Assembly: GCA_038363925.1 (NCBI GenBank)
Contig: JAQQWL010000011.1
Location: 7,564,001 to 7,628,000, forward strand
Direction: 5' to 3'
Length of the DNA: 64,000 bases
Origin: Apiospora phragmitis
Lineage: Eukaryota > Ascomycota > Sordariomycetes > Amphisphaeriales > Apiosporaceae
In this document: in pieces, positions 23,356 through 34,585 of the stretch
Position numbering within the stretch: position 1 is the stretch's first letter
Layout: every line of letters begins with the position of its first letter
Notes under the pieces: generated by a model
Told to the model about the DNA's origin: nothing
The model's input: only the letters and a program-made list of their open reading frames with translations
The model's database searches: none
Program-made: the position numbers and the translations under genes

Positions 23356-24002
23356 CACTCATCCGTCGCCCAGTACCAGAGACATGATGCTGGCCGTTTT
23401 GAGTCGCGTGAGTGTGTATATATGTGTATAGATAAGGTCGTCGGTCACTGATGTCATCGCACAATTTGGGGGCGGATGGGCCTAGAGGATGCAAAGTGTT
23501 TCGTCTTGGTGAGTTTGTCACAGTAGGGCTTTGTATACAATAACACATAACTCGTTCAAGTCGACATATCGTCCAATATAATAAAATACCCACCTAATAT
23601 CGATGTTGCCCATACCTTGTTTCATATTCAACAGCCAGTCAACAGCCAGTCAACAGCCAGTCATCGGTAAGCAGGAGGCTTCATATAGAATAACTTGAAC
23701 AAACGTGCTTCTATCGTTGCTTGTAATCATAAACGTCTATCTGCTATTCTGCTTCGTATGCCTTCGTCCCTTACGTCCTGCATGTCGTGTGGAGGGGTAT
23801 TGTAACCTATGCTATCCCAAACAAGTCCCAACGCCAATTAACTCCGTGCCCGAAAAGCTGAGTAGTTCGAGCTCTTTGCTGTACCATCTAGACCACGTAT
23901 ACAACCTCCACCGTTGTCTATACATCTACCTACACAAACATGGTCTTGATTTGGTGTATGGCCGGTGGAAGAGAGGGGACCAGCCACCAAACTCATAGTA
24001 CA
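23356..24002. other. convergent 3' spacer
   Basis: Between the stops of the 119-aa gene (+) and MDM31 (-). Contains a perfect 11-bp tandem triplicate. No protein seen. Confidence 0.6.
23630..23662. repeat. 11-bp tandem repeat, 3 perfect copies
   Basis: The unit AACAGCCAGTC is repeated three times without mismatch in the 3' spacer. Confidence 0.9.
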
Positions 24003-26315
24003 TCAAATTACATTTCCTGCCATGCCCATGAAGAGGGCATGCACAGCGAGACTCAGGGTCCAGAACCCAACCTTTTTCAGCCGCCTCACGCGGCTCTGCT
24101 GATCTTCCACGTCGTGCGCGAAAGCTGAATACACCTCTGCTGATACATCGTTCATCAGGCCGCAGTCGAACACTGTCCATGATCCGTCGAAGTCGGTGGA
24201 CCGTTTGACAATGCGGCATCCGATGGGGATGTAGGCTCTCTTGGCATTGATGTATGCGACAATTGGTCGGACGAGCGCTTGGTTGACATATGACAAGTGC
24301 GAGGTGAATACCGGCACAGTTGCTTTGACGTCGTTAAGATGGATACGGAGGTCCATCACCAGATACCGGGGTGGTCCGCTCGCAGGAGTCAAGATGGACA
24401 TTGCTGAAGGTTCTTCGGATGCTGGGATTGACGGTATGGCTTCCGGGTTAGCCTCATCCGGAACATTAGACGCTTCTGACACCGAAGGATCCTGGATGAT
24501 CTCATCTTCCTTGTTACGGCGCGTATTGCTATCGAGAAGATGCAGGTAGCGGTTCGACGTGACAGCTTCTTCGAGGCGGTCGTAGAACTCGGTCACCACT
24601 TTGGTAAGGCTTTCGTCATCGTCTGCAGGGAACATCACGTCGGCAACTATGTCCACGTTGCCTTCATAGATCCAGCCAAATGGACCTTCATCCCCTCTGT
24701 TTAAATGATCAATCTTCAGCCCGTCGATCCGGAGGCGACTGTATTTCTTCCATGCCTCTGGTTCACCCAAGTCGGATGCGATCGTTTCTTGGCCAGCGGC
24801 AACTCCGTGTACTTGGCGCGGGTGGATCGTGAAGAGCGACCCATCGTAAGAGCCAGACATGTGGGTTGCCGATAGCAAGTCGTAGAACAGATACCGTTTC
24901 CTCAATTGGGGAGCTCACCAGAGTAGATGCTCACCGAATAAGGTCGAAACCCGCCTGGCTGGTGGACGGTAACAAGCAGATCCTCCAATCTGAAAAAGTC
25001 GATCTCAAAGTCACCAGGCTGATGTTCATGCCTGTATGATAGGGGTCAATATTCGCCGAAGACCAGTGTACGTGCGTTCTATCGACAACGCCACGAACCC
25101 CTTTGACTTCGACATCTTTCAATAGGCCTTTCCCGTTCCACCATTTGACGAAAGACAGGGTGACGTTGACAGTGTTTATAGTGATGTCAAACTGGGTATA
25201 ATTGCCGTCATCTTCCTCGAGAACGACTTTGCCGCGCTCGGCAGCGACTGCGGCAGCGCTTGCCGAGGACCCTTTGCTGACCGTGGATTTGATCTGGCCA
25301 GGTCGGCGCGAGACAAAAACATTCCTGAATGAGATAACGCCATCCTTCCACCTGGGGACGATGGCGTTTTCGAAGACGACGTTTACCCCGGCGGACTGGG
25401 TGAGGTAGTCGCCGATCTTCTTTGCAAGAGTTTCTGCTAGGTATCAGCGCTATCCGACTTCGCTGGGGGAGAAAAGCTTACCTTGCGCAAAGACAGTATT
25501 GATAGAGAATATGATGAGCGAGACGAAGGTTGTCGTCCCAAGTAGAATCCATACGAGGTGCCCAAAGAGGAAGAAAGACAGGAATGCCCCCCACTCATCT
25601 GTATTCCACGGTCTCATGCTCCTAATAGAGGCCCACTTGAGGCGAACCTTCATCCTCTGCCAGAAGCCATTTGCGGCCGTCAGGAGCTCTTCCCGCGTCG
25701 GTCGATGTGGGAGATGTGGCAGGTGAGGGAGATGGAAGTAGCCTGAATAGCTGTGATTTGCGGGAGCAGTCTGGTTGATTTTCGTGTCAGGTTTTGGTGT
25801 TGCGACAGGCTCGGGAGCTCCGGCTTTCTTCTGTGGTGTTGCGGATCTACTCGAATCTGCACTCGACTTTGTTGATTTGCGGCGATACGGAAGAGGCTTT
25901 CCTCGGGCATTATGCACTCCCCTCGAGAACGTCGTGCGAGCGAGCCTCGCAATGTGTGCATTATGGCCAATGCCACCGATCATAGCTGTCTCGGCCGCTG
26001 CTGTGCAAGATGCTACGGCATTGCCCGTAGAGGAGGTCGGGCTGCATCCAACGAGCAAGAGACCGCTCGAGGTAAAATTGCAGCGCGCATTGTAGCTGTA
26101 TGTTTTCGAGAACCGGGAAGCAAAGTCCCAAGGGCTCCGGTGGCACGGTTGGGTGTGGGCCACCGTTGTTGCGAAGGAGGAGTTGGACTGGCCAAAACGT
26201 GCTCTACTTGCTGGAAACTGCCTGGGGGATACTTTGGAAGTGAAGAAGTCCAGCGACTCGTAGAGCGATCGCAGGCTTGGCGCCCAAAGAGCGATGTCCT
26301 AGCTGTGGATGACAT
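24003..26315 (-). CDS. MDM31: mitochondrial distribution and morphology protein Mdm31/Mdm32 family
   Basis: Two exons (26315-25482, 25436-24003), about 756 aa after correction. The N-terminus is Arg/Ser-rich without acidic residues (MSSTARTSLFGRQAC), as expected of a mitochondrial presequence. A Ser/Lys/Pro linker leads to TREELLTAANGFWQRMKVR and a first membrane segment (FLFGHLVWILLGTTTFVSL). The conserved core has FENAIVPRWKDGVISFRNV, VKGVRGVVDRTHVHW, GDFEIDFFRLEDL and YLFYDLLSATHMSGSYDG. A second hydrophobic segment lies near the end (GFWTLSLAVHALFMGMAG). Family members sit in the inner mitochondrial membrane and are needed for normal mitochondrial shape, mtDNA nucleoids and cardiolipin/PE homeostasis. 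Three one-base losses break the frame, all in G runs of the plus strand: 26224-26228, 25042-25045, 24908-24911. Start is the ATG whose frame gives the presequence. Confidence 0.88.
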
Positions 26316-27009
26316 TGCTGGCGATCATGGTGGGTGTCGTCACAGACTGACAAGACACAACCAAGTGAAATAGACAAGCCTTCAGCCGGCGACCAAGACG
26401 TATGGGAGGAAAAGACCCCTTAACTTGAGAGTCACGTTATTGTTGATGTTGATATCAGACAACTAGCGTCGAGGGCATGTTGAAACATGGGCGAAGCATG
26501 AACATGTGCAAAGCAAGCAAGAGTAGCAAAATCTCGTCATTGGCCTTGATGATGCACTACCTGGATTGGGAGAAATTGCATGCTCTCCCCAGCTTAATGC
26601 TCGCTCGCTCTTTCTCCAGTGGGCTTGGAGCCTTCGAGGGCCAATCAAAGCCAAACCGAACCCCTGCTAGATTGGAGATCAATTATCATCCAAGCTCCGA
26701 AGCTCCACTGAAGACGAGCGCCACTAGAAGCGGGATCCCTTTATCGATAAAATATGTTTGCTCTGCAATCCCCCACCTGCCGTGCTTTTTTTTGCCCAAA
26801 AATTTCCAGAGCGAAAAAGGGCCCGCAATGGATACCAGTGGCATTACTACATTTACGTCCTATATACAGCCAGCACAGCAGCTTGAGGTCACAAGACAAC
26901 CGTGACACTTCTTCCGCCAACCCGAAGTTGATACACTTGACTCCATTCATTCCGAAAACATTCTCTTCGTAAAGACAATTCGACTGTCGGTTCGTGCCAC
27001 ATAGCAACT
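26316..27009. other. bidirectional promoter region between MDM31 and PNO1
   Basis: Only spacer between two divergent housekeeping genes, 694 bp, so it must carry both promoters. No protein or RNA gene seen. Confidence 0.6.
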
Positions 27010-27951
27010 ATGCCGGCCCCCACAGCGCTTCTCCAGAAGCCGGTTGAGGCCACCGCCGAGGCGCCCCTCCCGCAACCAGATCAAGATGACGAGGTCCTGC
27101 CAGACGCCGCCGAAATGAACACCCTGGACACGAGCACCATCCAGCTCGTCCCCGTAGACCACAACGAGGCACAGATGGACGTCGACGAGGAGGGGAAGCC
27201 GCGCTTCGCGCCGGCCAGGGAGATCGGCACCGTTGCTCGTATCGAGACGCGCAAGGTGAGTGTTAATGTGTATATTAACAAGTATATTATTTTGTTTATT
27301 TATTAAGTCATTTAGACCCCAATTCCGCCTCATAGGATGTCGCCGCTCAAGGCGACCTGGCCCAAGATCTACCCCGTCCTCGTCGAGCACCTCAACCTCG
27401 CCGTGCGCATGAACGTCAAGTCCAAGGCCGTCGAGCTGCGGACGACGCGCAAGACCACCGACACGGGCGCGCTCCAGAAGGGCGCCGACTTCATCACGGC
27501 CTTCGCCCTGGGCTTCGACGTTGACGACGCCATCGCTCTCCTGCGCCTGGACGATCTGTACATCGAGACGTTCGAAATCAAGGATGTCAAGACCCTCGAG
27601 GGTGACCACAAAGGTAAGAAGGGAAAATGCTCCTCGAGCGGACCCACGAAAGGGGTCATCTTGCTTGCGCAAACTATGTCTATTATTGAAAAGTTCAATT
27701 CACTAATGTCGTTCTATTTAGCCCGAGCCATTGGACGAATTGCGGGTAAAGATGGCAAGACAAAATATGCGATCGAGAATGCCTCGAAAACGAGAATCGT
27801 GCTCGCCGACGCAAAAGTGCACATCTTGGGTGGATTCAAGAATATCCACATCGCGAGGGAGGCCATCGTCAGTCTGATCCTCGGTAAGCAGCCCGGTAAG
27901 GTGTACAACGGTCTGCGTACTGTTGCGTCGAGGATGAAGGAGAGATTTTAG
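27010..27951 (+). CDS. PNO1: pre-rRNA processing KH-domain protein Pno1/Dim2
   Basis: Three exons (27010-27255, 27316-27613, 27722-27951), 257 aa, no frame break. An acidic N-terminus is followed by TPIPPHRMSPLKATW, then a first KH-like region (MNVKSKAVELRTTRKTTD through FDVDDAIALLRLDDLYIE). The second KH domain has RAIGRIAGKDGKTKYAIEN and ends GKVYNGLRTVASRMKERF, the hallmark C-terminus. Pno1 acts in the nucleolus and cytoplasm in 40S maturation, recruits the dimethylase Dim1 and covers the 3' end of 18S rRNA until Nob1 cleaves. Splice phases are 0 and 1 with GTGAGT and GTAAGA donors. Divergent from MDM31. Confidence 0.95.
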
Positions 27952-28278
27952 ATGCGTGCATGGGCTCATTTTCTGGCACGGGAAACGCGACGACGAAAAC
28001 GAGAACAACTCTGGCAACCTTCAAGCATAGGGCGGTTATAATCATGACCAGGCGTTTTAGGGGTACTGGCGTCGGAGGGGATGTGTTTCCATAGAAAGGA
28101 ACGCAGACCATCTCATGATCGATATTTGGACTTTCGTGCAATTAAAGGGGGTATCATCGACATAAGCTGAATGCAACCGCTTTCCGTACAAATTCGCACA
28201 TTTTGTCCTCCAAGCCTGTGCGACTGACTGTTGCCTAACAATTCCTGCGTCCATCAAACTTGCAAGAGCATTAAGCCT
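27952..28278. other. convergent 3' spacer
   Basis: Between the PNO1 stop and the stop of the SUMO-like gene. Probably both 3'UTRs; nothing else seen. Confidence 0.6.
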
Positions 28279-29738
28279 TCACTTGATATGCACCTCGATG
28301 CTATCCATATCCTCGATATCCGCCTCATCAATCGTGGACTCTTCGTCCAAGGCTTCGCCGTCGAAGAGAAGCACGATCTCCTTTCTCGGCAGGTATCGCT
28401 TTCACTTTGCGAAATGCCTCGCTGAGCGTCGCGACCCCAACGTTCATGGGGACGGTAAGCTTTTGTGTGCCGCTGTCTTTGGATTTCAGGATCACCTTGA
28501 TCGAAGGCACCTTCGCTGCTGGTTCTGGTGTTGGATCCGGTTCCATTTTCCTCGTCGGGAAGTTCACCGAGCTGTCGCATCCGCTCCCGGTCCTTTTCTC
28601 GCTGATAGTCGTCAAATAGTTCAGAAGTCCAGGCCTCAATGTGGACTTTATCCCAGCCGTCGAAACCGTCCCTTTTGGTTTCTCGGCTTGAGTATAATTG
28701 ACCATCGCTATTTCGCTTGATATCCAGGCTGGCGAGGGTAGTGAAATCATAGACCTTGTTACCCCTCCAGGTGAAGAACATATCGTTCAGCTCGGATTCA
28801 GGTACCGGCATGTTTTTTTTCTGGTTGTATCCCACCCAAGACTTCTTGACCATGCCTAGCTGTTGTAAGAGGTGGACTTTCGCTCTCATATTCGAGGTAC
28901 CCTCAAGATGAGATGTGATAAATAACTCGACAACTTCCATCGGAGTTGGCGTTTCCGTTGTCGCCGACTTGGTCTCTCTCGCAAGACGTTCTTGACGCAT
29001 TCGCTCGCGAACTTCTTCTATGAACTTGGCTGCCACCTGGTCATCCTGGGTACCATCAGGCTCCATAGAGTCCGAGTCCGTATCAGAATTCTCGGGGTGC
29101 GGCGATATCGGCTGAGCTACAGATGCCTCGTCCGCGACCCTGGTGGTGTAAGTCGTCTCTTTAGCCTTACCCCTACTCTGTGGTGGCTTGTAGTCTTCAT
29201 CGTCGCTGCTATCGAGTGCGATCACATCTGCGCGTATCCTTGACGATTGCTTTGGACGGGCTCTTGTAGGCGTGGCAGATGTCGCTTTTCGTGTCGCTTC
29301 GCGAAACTTGGACGGCGATCTGTCCAGTGACGCATTGGAGGACTTCCGTAGAGATCTTTGAGTCGAAATACGACTGCCGGGTTCGTCCTCGTCATCGCTT
29401 AAGGAGATACATTGGCGCTTCAGGTCGCGATCTACCGAGTCGATGCGCGCCTTCCCAGAAGCACTACGGGAGTCCCTCAAGAGCTGTGCTTGGATTTCCG
29501 AGTCAGCCCCAGCGTCTTCGTCGACATTCTTTGCTTTGCGACGCTGCGCCTTTGTCGCTGATTCCTGCTGTTGGAATTTATCAAAGAGAGCGGAGCGCCG
29601 GAAGAGCTCGATGCTATCCGGCTCTGATTTGGAATTGTTGGTAGGGGTCGGGGTCCCGATGGACTTGCGTTTGACAGTGCGTTTGAAAGGTAATTTCCTT
29701 TCTCGCGGCGCGGCAGGCGGCGCGTCGGATGCAGGCAT
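28279..29738 (-). CDS. Esc2/Rad60/NIP45-family protein with SUMO-like domains
   Basis: One exon, about 485 aa after correction. The N-terminal half is charged and disordered: LPFKRTVKRKS, the SUMO-interaction-like DVIALDSSDDED, and many acidic serine clusters. A folded region follows (PMEVVELFITSHLEGTSNMR through MVKKSWVGYNQKK and LNDMFFTWRGNKVYDFTTLA), fitting the first SUMO-like domain. The C-terminal SUMO-like domain has PSIKVILKSKDSG, LSEAFRKVKAIP, IVLLFDGEALDEEST and DMDSIEVHIK. Family members support genome stability, acting with Smc5/6 and the SUMO E2. Two frame breaks lie between the domains and inside the last one: at the TTTT run 28546-28549 and at 28380-28385 (one base too many each). 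Neither gives a credible intron. Family call is from the C-terminal domain and layout. Confidence 0.8.
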
Positions 29739-30315
29739 AGTGAGAAGTAGGTGTGGATGAGATTGCTGGGTAAGTAAGTATGTAGGTAGGTACTTAGAAG
29801 CGGGATGGCGAATATGTTAGGTATGTAATCGCAAAGAAATTGCGATGCAAGAAGATGTGTCGCGAGTTGCAAAGAACGAGAATCCAAATCACTCGGACAA
29901 TGAATGAGCCAGAAAAGGCACACCCGATGGCGCGTCTGTTTTTGTGTTGTCGACAGAGCAGGAAGCAGCCTGAATGCGCGTACAGTGCAGCATCTGATGA
30001 GGCTATATCCTCGAATACCTGGGAGGGATATCACGAATAGAAAATCAATTGAACCCCTCAATCAAATGCCAAGTACAATGCTTGAGTGTCGCTTGTACCT
30101 GGGCGGAAGTGTGGCTTGACGAGCGCGAGACAGGTACATCCATCCAACGTATTTGCAGTTTAAGTGCTGAACGTGGGGCATCGAAAGCAAGCGCCAGAAA
30201 GCTACGAGGGTAGCAGCCAGCCTCAATTCAGGTGTGGAAACGAAACCTTACCCAGTCCTACCAACTAACTACTACTGCTCACCATCTTCTCACCAGAAGC
30301 CATATTCCACACATC
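29739..30315. other. bidirectional promoter region between the SUMO-like gene and LSM6
   Basis: 577 bp between two divergent starts. Holds a GTAGGTAGGTAC motif near 29780-29793. No protein seen. Confidence 0.6.
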
Positions 30316-30689
30316 ATGGAGAACGGTGCCATCTCTCAGAGCGAAGGAAAGGATCCTTCTGGATTCCTGTCCGAAATTATCGGAAACTCAGTAACGGTCA
30401 AGCTGAACTCGGGCGTGGTTTACAAGGGTTGGTGAAGTCCTCAAATCACACCACATGAGGCCAAGCTTCCGGACTGACACATTTTCACCCACAGGCGAGC
30501 TGCAATCTGTCGATGGCTATATGAACATTGCTCTGGAAAAGACAGAGGAATACGTCAACGGTGTGAAGCGAAGGAGCTATGGCGATGCGTTTGTACGAGG
30601 AAACAACGGTGAGATCTCTAATCGGTTCGTATGGATTTCGCGTTGTCAAAGCTAATGGGAAAATAGTCATGTACATTTCGGCAGACTAA
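30316..30689 (+). CDS. LSM6: U6 snRNA-associated Sm-like protein Lsm6
   Basis: Three exons (30316-30427, 30495-30608, 30667-30689), 82 aa, the usual Lsm6 size. Sm1 motif: FLSEIIGNSVTVKLNSGVVY, then GELQSVDGYMNIALE. Sm2 motif: FVRGNNVMYISAD, completed by the last exon of 23 nt. Lsm6 is part of the nuclear Lsm2-8 ring on the U6 snRNA 3' end and of the cytoplasmic Lsm1-7 ring in mRNA decapping. Intron 1 uses the unusual donor GTTGGT, the only one that keeps the invariant Gly and the frame. Intron 2 is GTGAGA...ATAG. Confidence 0.95.
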
Positions 30690-30878
30690 GCAACCTGCCT
30701 GGCACACTGCTCACTATTCTCTCGAGTCTGGCGAAGATGAAGGCGTGCATATGTCAGCTGGCTGAGCAGCAGCAATGATATAGGGAGCATGCTACCCACG
30801 AGTTTTATGTTATGGGTGGTTCAGCGACGTTACTACGGATATCTATGAACAGTTGAGATAACCGGGACTTTGGCCTTT

Positions 30879-31942
30879 CTATATCCTGTCTGTCCACGCG
30901 AAGTACGTCACGCCATGAAGTGCGATCTCACCACTACCGTTCCGCTCTACATCGTCGCTCTGCATCGCTTCCTTGAAGACCTTCACTGCGGCCTCCTTCT
31001 CCTCGCCCTTCAGGACTGCTATCTGGCTCAGGGTACTTAAACGGGACCATAGCGCATCTTCCGTGAGCCACACGGTCCACTTCGAAGTCTTCTCGCCAAT
31101 TGGGAGGGAGAATCGGGGTAACTGATTAGTCAGGGTGTCTGCCAGTGCTTGCAACGGATTCCCGGGCAGTTGTTGCTGGAAGACATCTTTCCATTTCTGG
31201 TGCCTGAATCTGGGTAGGCCATCGTCCAGAGACCATATCAGATCGTTCAGCTTCTGCTCCCACTTCGTACTTGATTCCCAATCGCGTGGTGCATTGTCTA
31301 GACATGGTTTCGTTTCGTATTAGAAACGTGAGCCCGTTATATATTGGGGGCCCAAAGTGACTCACAATCCTCGATATTCCAGATCATCCCGAGCACAGCG
31401 CCGGGTCTTAGCACTCTGTGAATCTCTTGTAATGACTCTGGTGTTGCGAACCTGTTGATACAAGTAAGCATATACCGCGGGTACTACTCATATCAAGCTA
31501 TGCAACATCAACTTACCAATGAAATGCCTGTATCGGCGTGGGTTGGTCAGTAAATAAGGCAAGCATCTCGTGTAGCATAGCGACTTACCTGAGCGGCAAT
31601 GCAAGCATCGCCCCAATCGTTGCTCACAGGCATCTTATCGGCGGTACCATCGACTACCTCGACAGCTGGGAGGTCCTTCTCCGCAAGCCTTCCCCTCATC
31701 CCCTCATGCGGCTCGATTGCTTTGATGAGAAAGCGCTCCGGCCGCCCAGTTAGAAGCTCGGTGAATTTGCCTGTGCCAGATGCGACTTCGACTATGTTCA
31801 TGTCCGGGTGGCCTGCGATCTTCAAAGCCTCCAAGAAGGACTCTACGGCCTCTGGGGGGTAGGATGGGCGATGAGCATCGTAAGATGCAGCATCCTTGAA
31901 ACCCTCGGCCGCCGCAGACGGCAAAGTGGTGTGAGATGCCAT
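30879..31942 (-). CDS. class I SAM-dependent methyltransferase, Crg1/Tmt1-like
   Basis: Four exons (31942-31589, 31527-31517, 31451-31366, 31297-30879), 289 aa, no frame break. The N-terminal FKDAASYDAHRPSYPPEAVE is typical of this fungal group. Motif I is IVEVASGTGKFTELL, the acidic adenosine-binding strand is IKAIEPHEGM, then VEVVDGTADKMP. The motif AQAFHWF is split by an 11-nt exon. LQEIHRVLRPGAVLGMIWN follows, then a substrate-cap half (WEQKLNDLIWSLDDGLP). Yeast relatives methylate small acids such as trans-aconitate (Tmt1) or cantharidin (Crg1); the substrate here is unknown. Convergent with LSM6, 189 bp between stops. Confidence 0.9.
31517..31527 (-). other. 11-nt micro-exon of the methyltransferase gene
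   Basis: The exon GCATTTCATTG lies between introns of 61 and 65 nt with GTAAGT donors and ACAG acceptors. It encodes Ala-Phe-His and most of Trp of the conserved AQAFHWF motif. Direct joining of its neighbours goes out of frame. Confidence 0.88.
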
Positions 31943-33040
31943 GGTTCTGCAAACTGGAACACAGTCTGGTTGCCGTATCGGTAGTATGAGGGGCTCGAAT
32001 GGCAATGATCAACGGTTCTGGCTATCGGTATACTAGGAGGTAGGTATTCTCAAGAGTGCACATGCCTCACGTTGTATATTCCATGTCTTGGGCACGATTA
32101 CATCATACCTTGGGTTTCTTGGGGTATCACTTGTCCAATTACGGTCCACCTATTGTACAACCCCAGCGCTCCTAGTTGGTAGGTAATACCCGACTCTATC
32201 AACGTGCAAATCTCAGTATATATCTACACATGATATTCTATTTGAATATTTGCCTACCTTGGTACACCGGTATCTTCTGTGAACATATCGATCATCCATC
32301 ATCTACTAATATAATGGTCAATAACAAGGCACAAGAGGCCAGTCTATTCAAGTTTGCCTGTTGCAGTAGTAGAGTTGATCTCTACCTCCCGTACATCCTA
32401 CAAACCAGATCCGCCTGTTCCCAAATCTGGGGAAGTGCAAGTGCCACCCACTATGTCGTACGCACTAAATTGTTAAGGTAACTGTCGCTTCCCCAGCTCA
32501 GCTGAATGCATGTGCATGTGCTGTTATCTCAAATTGGCTGCTATGAACCATCAATGATGCAAAGTGTTGACTGGAAGCCTCAACTCGGGGCTCGGCTCAT
32601 GCTACAGGTACGCTACCTCTGTCTAGTAAGGTGCTACCCCACTGGCAAACGGGCTTCGTCCCCTAATTGCGGAACCTTCAGCAGCCCTCACTCCCTGTCG
32701 CAGCCAAGGGACGCAGTGCATGGTTGCAAGGCTCAGGTGCTTGTGCTGCGAATACAAGTGTCGTCTGCCCCCGTTTCCGCTTCACCCCTGGATCGAACCA
32801 AGACATAAGTGTAGCTGGGGCTTACGACATCGTTTCCTAAGGCATACGGGGTCTTCGTTCCATGGCGTCTCGATGAGTCTCCTTCATATTTCCCTACTTT
32901 CTTCATTACTCGGGTGGTAGATGGGAGGAGAAGTGCCGTCTGTCCTGTCCTGTCCTATACCACAAGCATGCGATAGCACTGCTTCCCATTGATTTTCCTG
33001 TTTCTCTTCCCCGTCACTCCCTAATACAACCGTTTTCTTC
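31943..33040. other. divergent promoter region, no gene seen
   Basis: Between the methyltransferase (-) and the GT69 gene (+). Contains three TGTCC repeats (32941-32955) in the GT69 leader. No conserved protein. Confidence 0.55.
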
Positions 33041-34353
33041 ATGATTGTAACATACCGCCGGTTCCGGCGCACCTACCTGCGACGGATTCTCTATGTCCTG
33101 GTTTTCTTCTTCCTCGTCGACGCCATCCACCTCATCAACAGCCGCCCCGACACCCAGCGATCGACCCTGAAGCCCCGAGCCGCCGTCCACCAATCCGCCA
33201 ACAACTCGGTCTTTCTAGTCTCCGTGCACCGCAACACCGAGAAGATCCAAAGGGAGGCATGGAATGAAGCAGTGCTTGGACTAGTCGACTATCTCGGGGC
33301 GCCCAATGTCCATTTCTCGGCTGTCGAGTCCGGCTCGCAGGGAAGGCACCAAGGATGCGTTAATGGAACTCAAGGAAGGCCTGGACGCCAGAGGGGTCAC
33401 GAACGATATCAGCCTAGGCATGACCGTCTGGGAGCAGCTGGACGAAATCGATGCGCGACCCGATCCAACAGCCCCACGAGAGCCGGGATGGATCTGGAAT
33501 GCCCCGGAAGATCAGTTCGAGCTGCGCCGCATCCCCTACCTTTCGCGCGTGCGCAATCAGGCGATGGCACCTCTCAAACAGCTAGAAGAGCAAGGCAGGC
33601 GCTTCGACAAGGTTCTCTGGCTGAATGATGTTGTGTTCGACGTAAGTATTGCATCCATGCCTACACGCAAACAAATCCTTGTCTCATTATCTACTAGACG
33701 CAAGATATCGTTACCTTATTCGAGACCCGGGACGGCGACTATGCTGCTGTTTGCTCCATGGACTTCAAGGCACCACCCCTGTACTACGATACGTTTGCCC
33801 TTCGAGACGACATGGGACTGAAGACTGGCTCGCTGTATTGGCCCTGGTTCCAGTCACCCGTATCCAAGGACGCCGCGTTACACAACGAACCTATACCGGT
33901 AGTATCTTGCTGGAACGGAATTGTCGTATTCGATTCGGCCCCCTACTATGCGAATCCACCACTGCAGTTCCGTGGCATTGATGATAGTCTAGCAGACCTA
34001 CACCTGGAGGGATCAGAATGCTGTCTCATCCATGCGGACAATTACCTGAGCTCGCAGAAGGGCGTCTGGTTGAACCCGAATGTCCGTGTGGGCTATAACG
34101 TAAAGGCCTACAATAAGATTAAGAAAGCCTACTTTCCGGGTGCATTCTGGACCGTGGTTGGGGCTTGGGCAAACCGCATCGTAAGTTGGAGGGTCGGGAT
34201 CCAGACGAATCTCGAGACGCGAGTCGTTCGCAAGAGATTAGAGCAGTGGGCAACAGAGACTCCAAGGGTCAGCCACCCCGGTATGAGCCCGGCGAGGCTT
34301 GTCTGATCAACGAGATGCAAATCATGTGGTCCAACGGTTGGAAGCATCTGTAA
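33041..34353 (+). CDS. glycosyltransferase family 69 (CAP59/CMT1-like alpha-1,3-mannosyltransferase)
   Basis: Two exons (33041-33641, 33698-34353), about 418 aa. A basic N-terminus and signal anchor (YLRRILYVLVFFFLVDAIHL) give a type II Golgi/ER topology. Family blocks: FDKVLWLNDVVFD, the DYAAVCSMDF strand, YYDTFALRDDMG, SCWNGIVVFD, ECCLIHADNY and the C-terminal EACLINEMQIMWSNGW. Relatives in Cryptococcus transfer mannose to alpha-1,3-mannan or capsule precursors; in ascomycetes a cell-wall or glycolipid mannosylation role is usual but unproven here. Two frame breaks: the GGG at 33340-33342 (one base too many, after VESGSQ) and the CCCC at 34276-34279 (one too few, before the last 25 residues). 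Both sides match the family. Confidence 0.87.
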
Positions 34354-34585
34354 GGAGTTCAACATCGTAACATAATATATACCCCCCTGCATGGAAATGT
34401 AGCAGGAAAGCATTTGTAGAAACATTCTCTATTTTCTCATGTGATAATGGTCTCGTCCAAACTGCCGCCCTGTGTATGGATCCCTCTGGAACTGACCACG
34501 CAGACGAATAAATGTCAAAATGCCCCAGAACGCCGTTGCCATATATAAAGTATACTTTCTAGTGACTCGTACAAAGCCAGCACAC

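Noticed and set aside
27010..27951. Antisense open frames over PNO1, ERJ5 and other GC-rich exons
   Set aside because: They mirror the third-position bias of the real genes and carry no motif of their own.
28520..28600. 43-nt GTGAAC...CAG intron to explain the first break in the SUMO-like gene
   Set aside because: It would restore frame but is shorter than usual for this genome and has no branch point. A one-base error at the TTTT run is simpler, and the second break in the gene cannot be an intron at all.
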